A stretch of DNA of 14,266 bases, from the NCBI GenBank assembly GCA_030040515.1, contig JASHTO010000680.1:1-14266 (forward strand). The letters run 5' to 3'. Below, one piece after another: positions 6,392 to 12,609 of the stretch. The DNA comes from Terriglobia bacterium. Lineage in GTDB: Bacteria > Acidobacteriota > Terriglobia > UBA7540. Each line of letters begins with the position of its first letter. Positions within the stretch are counted from its first letter, which is position 1. The notes under the pieces were generated by a model. It saw only the letters and a list, made by a program, of their open reading frames with translations, made no database searches and was not told where the DNA came from. A program made the translations under genes and the position numbers.

Positions 6392-9300
6392 CTAAGGTTG
6401 CGGTGGCGGAGCCGCTCGGCCCGATGGACGCGCCGCCGGTTCTGCTGCGGTTCCGCTCAGATTCACGGTCTGCGCGCTGCCAGTCGGTTCGCTCTTGTCG
6501 GAGATGGTCAGCGTGCCCGACTTCGCCCCCGCCGTTTCGGGCTTAAAGGTCACCGAGATGGTGCAATGTGCGCCGGCATCCAGGGAATTACCGCAGTCAT
6601 TGGTCTCAGTAAAATCGCCACTGGCGGTGATGGTGGAAATGGGCAAGAGGGCTTCGCTGAAGTTGCTGAGCGTGACGGTCTGAACGCTGCTGGCGCCGAC
6701 CGCCTGCGCGGCGAAGACGAGCGAAGTGGAAGAAAACCTTACCGCGGGGGCGGCCGTGATGGGTGTAGACGCGGGCGGCGGGCTGATCGGCGACAGCGGG
6801 GGATGAACCGGCCGGCCCAGTCCCACCCCGAGGGGCGAACCTGATCCGCTCGGGGCCGCCGGTGGGTCCGCTGTGCCGAAGGGTGGTTGGACAACTGGAG
6901 GGTTCGGCCCCGCCGTGAAGACCAGGCCCGTCCCGCTCAGTGCCACCGTCTGCGGACTGCCCGGCGCGCTGTCCCAAATGCTCAGCGTGCCGCTAAACAC
7001 TCCCGGCCCCAGCGGTTCAAAGGTAACGGAAATCAGGCAGCTCGCGCCCGCGCTCAGACTCGTCCCGCAGGTGTTGGTCTGGGAAAAGGGCTCGCCGGCC
7101 GTTATCGCGCTGATCGTCAGCGGGCCGCTTCCCTGGTTGGTGAGCGTGAGCGTCTGAACGCTGCCGGTGCCGACGACTTGGGGTGAGAAGGTGAGAGAGG
7201 GGGCAGACAAGCTGACCGCAGCCTCTGTCCCCATGCCCGTTAAGGACACCGTCTGCGGGCTGTTGAGCGTGTTGTCGTTCAGCGTCAGCGCGCCGGAGAG
7301 CGACCCCGCTTGCGTCGGTTCAAAGGCCACGGCAACCTGGCAGGTGTTGGAATGCGCGATGGCCGTCGAGGTGGAGCAGGTGGTTTGCGCCGGGTCAATC
7401 ACAAAATTACTCGTCACGTTGAGGCTGCTGAATACCAGGTTGGCCGTGCCGGTGTTGGTGACCGTTACAAACTGGTCGGCGCTCTGGCTGCCTACCGTGG
7501 TGTTGCCGAAAGTCAGGCCGGAAGTGGAAAGGCTGACGGTGGTGCCGCTGCCCGCGCCGGAAAGCGACACGGTTTGGGTTGAGCCGCTCACGCCCAGGGC
7601 ATCGTCCGTGACGGTCAAGGTGGCGGATTCCGAGCCGACGATCGAGGGTGTGAAGTCCACATCTATTGTGCACCTCCCGCCCGCCACCAAATCGCCATTG
7701 CAGTCATCCAGCTCCGTGAAGTCGCCGCTGTTGGCGCCGGAAATGGCAATGCCGGCAATGTTCAGCGGCCCGCCCACGCTGGAAAGGGTTAAAGCCAGGG
7801 GAGCCGTGGGCACGCCCACGGTTTGGGAGCCAAAACTGAGGCTGGAAGGCGCCAGCATCACTGAAGGCGGAGCCACCAGAAAACCATAGGCCGTGATGTT
7901 GCTGATCAGCGGACTGCCCCCACTCGTACCGTTCTCCGAGCCCGTCGCCGAGGCCGCGTCCTGGCCGTCCGTCGCGTAGGCGTAAAGGATGTGGAAGCCG
8001 GGCTGGAGCGGCGAACTTAACTGGCCGCTAAACGCCCCATTCCCCTGCGCCGTGGCCGCCGTCCACGTCCCCTCCCAGGTGTCCACCTGAAACAGCAGGT
8101 TGTCAGGCCGAGGCGCGATCGGGCTGAAGGCGCTGGAAGCCTGAAAGTTGAACGCGGGCGCCAGGCTGCCCGTGACGTTCCCTTCGAGGGGGGTAATGGC
8201 GGCCGTCAGGGGAATGGGCTGCACCTGCTCCGGGGAAATCACCGTCACGGTGTCGCTGTTCTGGTTGGCCACGTAGACTTGGCCGGTGACCGGGTTGACG
8301 GCCAAGGCGACGGGACCGAAAGCGTTGGGGTCTGTGACGGTGGTGGCGGTGTTGGAGGCGCCGTCAATCACCGTAACGTTGTTGCTGCTATAATTGCCCA
8401 CGTAGATTTGGTTGGTGGCCGGATTGACGGCCATGGCGCCGGGATTTGTTCCGGCGTTCACCGTGGTCACTACAGTGTCGGTCGCGCCGTCGATCACCGT
8501 GACGTTGTTGCTGCTGTTATTGGCCACGTAGATTCGGTTGGTAGCTGGATTGACGACAACCGTGCTAGGCTCCGAAGCATTGGGGTCCGTGACGGTGGTG
8601 GGGGAATAAGTTGCGCCGTCGATCACGGTGACGTTGTTGCTGCTGATATTGGCCACGTAGATTTGATTGGTGACGGGGTTGACGGCCACCGCGATAGGAT
8701 TCGTTCCGGCATTGACTGTGATCAGTACAGTGTTGGTCGTGCCGTCGATCACCGTGACGCTGTTGCTTTTGACATTCGCCACGTAGATTTGGTTGGTAAC
8801 CGGGTTGACGGCCAAGGCGGAAGGGTTCAGCCCAACGCTGACCGTGGTCAGTAGAGTGTTGGTCACACCATCGATCACCGTGACGTTGGCGCTTTGATAA
8901 TTTGCCACGTAAATTTCGTTGGTGACGGGGTTAACGACCACGGCGGTGGGTTCGACAGCGCTCGGATCCGTAACGGTGGTGGTGGAGTTCGTCGCGCCGT
9001 CAATCACCGTGAGGTTCTTGCTGCTGTAATTGGGAACGTAGATTTGGTTGGTGACGGGGTTGACGGCCACGGCATCGGGGCCAGTCCCCGTGCCCACTGT
9101 GTTTGTCACCACGTTCGTTGCGCCGTCCATCACCGTGACGCTGCCGCCTAGATTGGCCACGTAGATTTGGTTGGTCACCGGATTCACGGCCGCGGCCCCC
9201 GGGGCTATTTCCGCGCTCACCGAAGCCGCCACGGCGTTTGTCGCACCGTTGATCACCGTGACATTGTTGCTGTTTCCGTTGGCCACGTAAATCCGGTTGG

Positions 9301-10384
9301 TCACGGGGTTCACCACCAAGACGACAGGCCCGTTCCCCACGCTGACCGTGCTGGTGGCGTTCGTCGCCCCATCGATCGCCGTGATCGTGTTGCCGGTAGA
9401 GTTGAGCACGTAGATCTGATTGGTCACCGGGTTCACCGCCACGTCGTCCGGATAGACCCCGACGGTGACGGTGGCGGCGACGGTATTCGTCGCCCCCTCA
9501 ATCACCGACACGGAGCTCGCCGTCCCATTGCCGTTGTTGGCTACGTAAATCCGGTTGGTCACCGGGTTCACCGCCACGGCAACAGGAACGGCCCCCACGG
9601 CGACCGTGGCGGCGACGGTGTTCGTCGCCCCGTCGATCACCGTGACATTGTTGCTGTTTCCGTTGGCCACGTAAATCTGGTTGGTCACCGGGTTCACCGC
9701 CACCCCGTAGGGATAGCCCCCCACGCCAACCGTGGCGGCGACGGCGTTCGTCGCCCCATCGATCACCGTGGCGGTGCTCGCCGTCGCACTACCGTAGTTG
9801 GCCACGTAAATCCGGTTGGTCACCGGGTTCACCGCCACGGCAACAGGAAAGGCCCCCACGGCGACCGTGGCGGCGACGGTGTTCGTCGCCCCGTCGATCA
9901 CCGTGACATTGTTGCTGTTTCCGTTGGCCACGTAAATCCGGTTGGTCACCGGATTGACGGCCACGGCATCAGGCTGGTTCGCATTGGGGTCCGTGACCGT
10001 GGTGGTGTCATTCGTCACGCCGTTGATCACCGTGACGTTACTGCTGCCCCCGTTGGCTACGTAAATTTGGTTGGTGACGGGATTGACGGCCACGGCATCA
10101 GGCTGGTTCGCATTGGGGTCCGTGACCGTGGTGGTGGCATTCGTCGCGCCGTTGATCACCGTGACGTTATTGCTGCCGTTGTTGGCTACGTAAATTTGGT
10201 TGGTGACGGGATTCACGGCAACGGCATTGGGGCTGGCCGCGTTGGGGTCCGTCACCGTGGCCGTCACATACTGCGCAAGGCACGGAGGGGCCGTTGCCGC
10301 GCACGCCCAGGCCAGGGCGAGGGCCACCCACCACCTTTGAATCATCCTCCAAGGATGCGAACCGAGCGGCGGATTTGCGTTCAT
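6392..10384 (-). CDS. Secreted 16-repeat YVTN beta-propeller / choice-of-anchor-D (ASH) protein
   Basis: A 1330-residue exported protein. Residues 1-37 look like a signal peptide: charged HPWRMIQR, hydrophobic WWVALALAWACAA, cleavage after CLA before Q38. Residues about 52-717 are 16 consecutive 41-45-residue repeats with core AVAVNPVTNQIYVAN...VTVIDGATN, the YVTN-type blade unit of secreted or surface propellers. A linker domain of about 120 residues follows. Then come three ASH/choice-of-anchor-D domains (about 838-1148) with SLSFGSQTVG-, CxISVTFEP- and SGTL-type motifs, a proline-rich linker (about 1149-1212), a fourth such domain, and a short Ala/Pro tail. No enzyme motif is seen; a structural, adhesive or binding role outside the cytoplasm is likely. 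Start choice: ATG 10384 follows GGGAGG (10394-10389) by four bases. ATG 10396 lacks a site, and ATG 10345 has GGAGG directly abutting it. Confidence 0.85.
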   Translation of the reverse strand: MNANPPLGSHPWRMIQRWWVALALAWACAATAPPCLAQYVTATVTDPNAASPNAVAVNPVTNQIYVANNGSNNVTVINGATNATTTVTDPNANQPDAVAVNPVTNQIYVANGGSSNVTVINGVTNDTTTVTDPNANQPDAVAVNPVTNRIYVANGNSNNVTVIDGATNTVAATVAVGAFPVAVAVNPVTNRIYVANYGSATASTATVIDGATNAVAATVGVGGYPYGVAVNPVTNQIYVANGNSNNVTVIDGATNTVAATVAVGAVPVAVAVNPVTNRIYVANNGNGTASSVSVIEGATNTVAATVTVGVYPDDVAVNPVTNQIYVLNSTGNTITAIDGATNATSTVSVGNGPVVLVVNPVTNRIYVANGNSNNVTVINGATNAVAASVSAEIAPGAAAVNPVTNQIYVANLGGSVTVMDGATNVVTNTVGTGTGPDAVAVNPVTNQIYVPNYSSKNLTVIDGATNSTTTVTDPSAVEPTAVVVNPVTNEIYVANYQSANVTVIDGVTNTLLTTVSVGLNPSALAVNPVTNQIYVANVKSNSVTVIDGTTNTVLITVNAGTNPIAVAVNPVTNQIYVANISSNNVTVIDGATYSPTTVTDPNASEPSTVVVNPATNRIYVANNSSNNVTVIDGATDTVVTTVNAGTNPGAMAVNPATNQIYVGNYSSNNVTVIDGASNTATTVTDPNAFGPVALAVNPVTGQVYVANQNSDTVTVISPEQVQPIPLTAAITPLEGNVTGSLAPAFNFQASSAFSPIAPRPDNLLFQVDTWEGTWTAATAQGNGAFSGQLSSPLQPGFHILYAYATDGQDAASATGSENGTSGGSPLISNITAYGFLVAPPSVMLAPSSLSFGSQTVGVPTAPLALTLSSVGGPLNIAGIAISGANSGDFTELDDCNGDLVAGGRCTIDVDFTPSIVGSESATLTVTDDALGVSGSTQTVSLSGAGSGTTVSLSTSGLTFGNTTVGSQSADQFVTVTNTGTANLVFSSLNVTSNFVIDPAQTTCSTSTAIAHSNTCQVAVAFEPTQAGSLSGALTLNDNTLNSPQTVSLTGMGTEAAVSLSAPSLTFSPQVVGTGSVQTLTLTNQGSGPLTISAITAGEPFSQTNTCGTSLSAGASCLISVTFEPLGPGVFSGTLSIWDSAPGSPQTVALSGTGLVFTAGPNPPVVQPPFGTADPPAAPSGSGSPLGVGLGRPVHPPLSPISPPPASTPITAAPAVRFSSTSLVFAAQAVGASSVQTVTLSNFSEALLPISTITASGDFTETNDCGNSLDAGAHCTISVTFKPETAGAKSGTLTISDKSEPTGSAQTVNLSGTAAEPAARPSGRAAPPPQP
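8234..10231 (-). repeat. Tandem coding repeats (16 units of 123-135 bases) for propeller blades
   Basis: Sixteen in-frame units encode the blade sequence; by direct count of the protein the first fifteen are 43, 43, 42, 45, 42, 45, 41, 42, 41, 43, 42, 42, 43, 42 and 43 residues, and the last is incomplete. The DNA is repetitive too: the segment from 9961 recurs near-identically 129 bases on (10090), and 9543-9677 recurs at 9804-9938. Units ending in TVTDPNA (1, 2, 10, 13, 15) are mixed with units ending in a VxVG-type turn, so expansion was not a single run. Confidence 0.85.
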
Positions 10385-10397
10385 GGGGCCTCCCATG
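10382..10397 (-). promoter_or_regulatory. Hairpin covering the ribosome site and start codon of the propeller gene
   Basis: On the - strand the arms CATGGG and CCCATG (6 bp) enclose the loop AGGC. The 5' arm and loop contain most of the GGGAGG ribosome site, and the 3' arm contains the ATG at 10384. If it folds, it would hide the start, so translation could be modulated by temperature or an RNA-binding factor. This is an inference from base pairing only. Confidence 0.35.
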
Positions 10398-10488
10398 CGC
10401 CCGCGGGGCGGAACTCGGCGCCCACAGTTGTCACCCTGCGCGTAAAAAAGAGGATGGCTGTGAGTGATTACCCTGAATTTGTTATTTG

Positions 10489-10503
10489 GCCCTGAGCCAG
10501 GGC
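10489..10503 (-). promoter_or_regulatory. Small perfect hairpin at the expected transcript start of the propeller gene
   Basis: GCCCTG and CAGGGC pair perfectly around a 3-base loop. The -10 box ends at 10507, so transcription should start around 10500, inside this dyad. It could be an operator overlapping +1 or a 5'-end stabilising stem of the roughly 115-base leader. I recognise no riboswitch class in that leader. Confidence 0.35.
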
Positions 10504-10506
10504 AAA

Positions 10507-10535
10507 CCTATACCCCTTTCCGCGCCCCGCGTCAA
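10507..10535 (-). promoter_or_regulatory. Sigma70-like promoter of the propeller gene
   Basis: On the - strand TTGACG (10535-10530) and TATAGG (10512-10507) are separated by exactly 17 bases. Each box matches the consensus at 5 and 4 of 6 positions. It lies about 120 bases upstream of the chosen start and points into the gene. It supports independent transcription of this gene from the operon to its right. Confidence 0.65.
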
Positions 10536-10594
10536 GGCGTAACCGTTAGTGGGTTGTGCGGAGGGCGCAGGGTGCGTCGAAGTCGCGTCGATAT

Positions 10595-10700
10595 GGAGTG
10601 CGGGAGCTTGCTCCCGCTGTTGAAGCCGGAAGCTCGCTTCCGGCTGATGGGCTGCCAGCAAGCTGGCGAAGGGCAAAGCGGCAGCAAGCTGCCGCACTCC
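10595..10700. repeat. Cloverleaf-like palindrome cluster: outer stem plus four AGC-NN-GCT hairpins
   Basis: Outer arms GGAGTGCGG (10595-10603) and CCGCACTCC (10692-10700) enclose four perfect hairpins. These are 10600-10617 (stem GCGGGAGC, loop TT), 10624-10645 (stem AGCCGGAAGC, loop TC), 10654-10667 (stem GCCAGC, loop AA) and 10678-10695 (stem GCGGCAGC, loop AA). All four stems end in AGC-NN-GCT, yet the outer parts differ with matching changes on both sides. The first and fourth hairpins share bases with the outer stem, so alternative folds are possible. The cluster lies between the coiled-coil gene stop and the propeller gene promoter and carries no gene. Confidence 0.75.
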
Positions 10701-10720
10701 ACAATTCGTCGCCGGCTCGC

Positions 10721-10844
10721 GCAGAGATGCTTTTCAATCTCTGCGTCTCACCTTGATCGCAGACTAGGAGTCTGCGCCAGCCTCGGGACCGGCGTAGGGG
10801 CTTGCCATGGCAAGCCCGTACAGTTCGGCGCTCATCGAGCGCCG
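10721..10844. repeat. Second run of four stem-loops, including dispersed element copy B
   Basis: Four more perfect stems follow. They are GCAGAGAT/ATCTCTGC (10721-10744, 8-base loop), GCAGACT/AGTCTGC (10759-10775, 3-base loop), the 20-base perfect palindrome GGGCTTGCCATGGCAAGCCC (10798-10817) and CGGCGCTC/GAGCGCCG (10826-10844, 3-base loop). The last plus its tail to 10850 is the second copy of the element at 103-127 (23 of 25 bases). It begins 15 bases beyond the stop of the coiled-coil gene, so for that - strand operon it could act as a transcript-end structure, though no T-run follows. Confidence 0.7.
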
Positions 10845-10858
10845 CTACAGAACAATCA

Positions 10859-11671
10859 TCACTTCTTCAAGAGCTGTTTCTCCAGCTTCTGGGCCCGCGC
10901 GTTCAACTCGCTCAATTGCCGCATGTCGTCATCAGCGGAGGTGACGGCGTTCTGGATGCGGCTGAGCGCCGCGCCGCTGCACGCGCCGGAGCCCGCGTCG
11001 CGGCTGGTATCCAGCATGCTGCTCATGGCGCGGAATTCGCTGGTGATGTCGCGGTAGCGACGGAGGATGGAAGTCAAATAGACCTCACGGCGATTCTCCA
11101 GGTCCTGGAGACTGGCGATGGTGTGCGAGACGTCGTTCGATTGAGTGGTGGCCGTGGCGGTTTCGGTCCTTAGCTTGGAGTTGTCAGCTTCCACGGCCGC
11201 GGCGCGTTGGCGGGCGATGTCCGCCTGGGTGAGCGCGGCGTCCAACTTCTTCTGCAGGTCATCGAACTGAGCCTGGGAATCCGTCTGCTGCTTTTCGAGG
11301 CGCGCCTCGGCATCGGCCAGGGCCTGGGCGTTCTGCTGATTGGAATTGGAAAGTTGAGTCTGGAGATCGGAAAGGTTTGCGCGGGTTTCGGCGAGTTCCT
11401 GGTCCAGCCGCTCGATTACAGCCTCGCGCTTGGTAAGGTCAGCCTTTTCGTCGTTGCTGGGTGCGGCGCCCTCCGGCGTGGGTGAAGGGGCGGCTTGCGC
11501 CTCCTTCTGCCGCAAGGCTTTCTGCAGCAGGCGCCACGCCTGCGTATCCTCCTGCTGCCGGCGCTGGAAATCAGTGATTCGGCGCGACTGGCGCCACATC
11601 ATCAAAAGGGAGACGATCAAGACCACCCCCAGGATCAGTTCAAAAGTGAATCGGAAACGCCAGGGCCGCAT
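10859..11671 (-). CDS. Single-pass membrane coiled-coil protein, function unknown
   Basis: A 270-residue protein I do not recognise as a named family. Residues 1-8 are basic (MRPWRFRF) and residues 9-26 form one hydrophobic helix (TFELILGVVLIVSLLMMW), followed by RQSRR. This could be an uncleaved anchor in the inner membrane; which side the rest faces is uncertain. A short Pro/Ala-rich hinge (about 59-72) leads into a long Gln/Ala/Glu-rich coiled coil (about 75-200: REAVIERLDQELAETRANLSDLQ and onward). A second helix ends the protein (about 235-270, ending LEKQLLKK). It has a single Cys (C231). The ATG shares its A with the stop of the upstream VWA-like gene (TAATG), and AAGGAGG sits just upstream, so expression is coupled. 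Its role is probably as an envelope scaffold or partner for the VWA protein (inference). Confidence 0.75.
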   Translation of the reverse strand: MRPWRFRFTFELILGVVLIVSLLMMWRQSRRITDFQRRQQEDTQAWRLLQKALRQKEAQAAPSPTPEGAAPSNDEKADLTKREAVIERLDQELAETRANLSDLQTQLSNSNQQNAQALADAEARLEKQQTDSQAQFDDLQKKLDAALTQADIARQRAAAVEADNSKLRTETATATTQSNDVSHTIASLQDLENRREVYLTSILRRYRDITSEFRAMSSMLDTSRDAGSGACSGAALSRIQNAVTSADDDMRQLSELNARAQKLEKQLLKK

Positions 11672-12609
11672 TAACCCTCCTTCGGGCGGAGGCGCACGCG
11701 CCAGGAAAGCCGCGCGTCCTCACCGCCGCAAGGCGCAGTCAGACGGATTTGCGCGTTGCCATGAAATTTCGGGGGAACCCCCAGGTCGAGCCGCCATTCG
11801 TGAGCGATGCGAGCGAAGGCTGTGGCAATGTCATCCGGGATTTCGCCCACGGACCGGCACACCTGCCCCTTGCCGCCCGTGTCATTCGCGAGGGTCATCA
11901 GGCCGTTTTGATAGGAAAGGTTCAGGGTATCCGAGCGGTAATTGAGATGAACGACGAAGAGTGGCGCCTCCAGTTCATTTTCCTCATCCGCCAGCCGGGC
12001 AATCTCATCCTGAATCAGGGCGTCGGGAAAGATATGGCTGAGGTCATGGGGATCGCTGGAGTTGATCACCGGGTTCGTATAATCCTCGCGGTAATTGTAG
12101 ATGTTGCTGTCAGTAATGTACAGAACGGCCATGCGCACGGGTGACTTGCGCAGGATGTTGTCCGCCAGCGCCAGTGCCGGAGTGACGGATTCAAATAATC
12201 CCGGCTTGCCGATGCTGGCGAGGGCCTGGATGGCGTTAAGCAATGGCTGGCGGTTGGGGCTGGGGTCGGCAAGCACGTGGAGGCCGTCCTGATCCCGCAT
12301 CAGACCAACCCAGGTATTGGAATTTAGTTTTGAAATTTCCTGAGTCAGCGCTTGCTTTGCAGCTTCCACAAGCGATATATCGCCCGTGAAATCGACCACC
12401 AGCAGAATCATCTGGTCAGTACCCGGGCCCAACTGAGAGGTCACCGGGGCGGGCTTGCCATTGATGGTGGCGTCAAATTTGGGAGCTTGGCGGCAATTGC
12501 CCTCGTCAATCCAGGCGGGGATGGAAACGCCGGCGGTTTGCGCGCAAACCGTTGCAAGCGGAGATGCCGCCGCAAGAAGTGCGAGAATCAGGTGGGAGAA
12601 TCGAAGCAT
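11671..12609 (-). CDS. Secreted VWA-domain-like protein
   Basis: A 312-residue exported protein. Residues 1-23 are a signal peptide (hydrophobic LILALLAAASPLATVCA, cleavage before Q24). The region about 67-270 looks like a von Willebrand factor A fold: strand MILLVVDFTGD (67-77), helix VEAAKQALTQEISKL, strand TWVGLMRDQDGLHVLAD, then VRMAVLYITDS (158-168) and a strand APLFVVHLNY. The metal-site motif, normally DxSxS, reads D73-F-T-G-D77, so metal binding is uncertain. The rest resembles VWA-type proteins common in Acidobacteriota. A short all-beta tail with C251 and C294 follows. VWA domains mediate protein-protein contacts, here probably in the periplasm or at the surface. The start shares its A with the stop of the receptor gene (TGATG) and has no good ribosome site of its own, which argues for translational coupling. 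Confidence 0.75.
   Translation of the reverse strand: MLRFSHLILALLAAASPLATVCAQTAGVSIPAWIDEGNCRQAPKFDATINGKPAPVTSQLGPGTDQMILLVVDFTGDISLVEAAKQALTQEISKLNSNTWVGLMRDQDGLHVLADPSPNRQPLLNAIQALASIGKPGLFESVTPALALADNILRKSPVRMAVLYITDSNIYNYREDYTNPVINSSDPHDLSHIFPDALIQDEIARLADEENELEAPLFVVHLNYRSDTLNLSYQNGLMTLANDTGGKGQVCRSVGEIPDDIATAFARIAHEWRLDLGVPPKFHGNAQIRLTAPCGGEDARLSWRVRLRPKEG

Noticed and set aside
9167..10495. Long + strand open frame opposite the propeller gene, rich in His, Gly and Val repeats
   Set aside because: It is the antisense of the tandem blade repeats; absence of stops follows from the repeated coding unit. No ribosome site or family match.
10595..10844. Possible CRISPR array
   Set aside because: Units differ in sequence and spacing and are self-paired hairpins; there is no constant repeat with unique spacers and no cas gene.
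10464..11057. + strand frames across the hairpin field
   Set aside because: They run through palindromes and antisense to the coiled-coil gene; translation shows no protein-like pattern.
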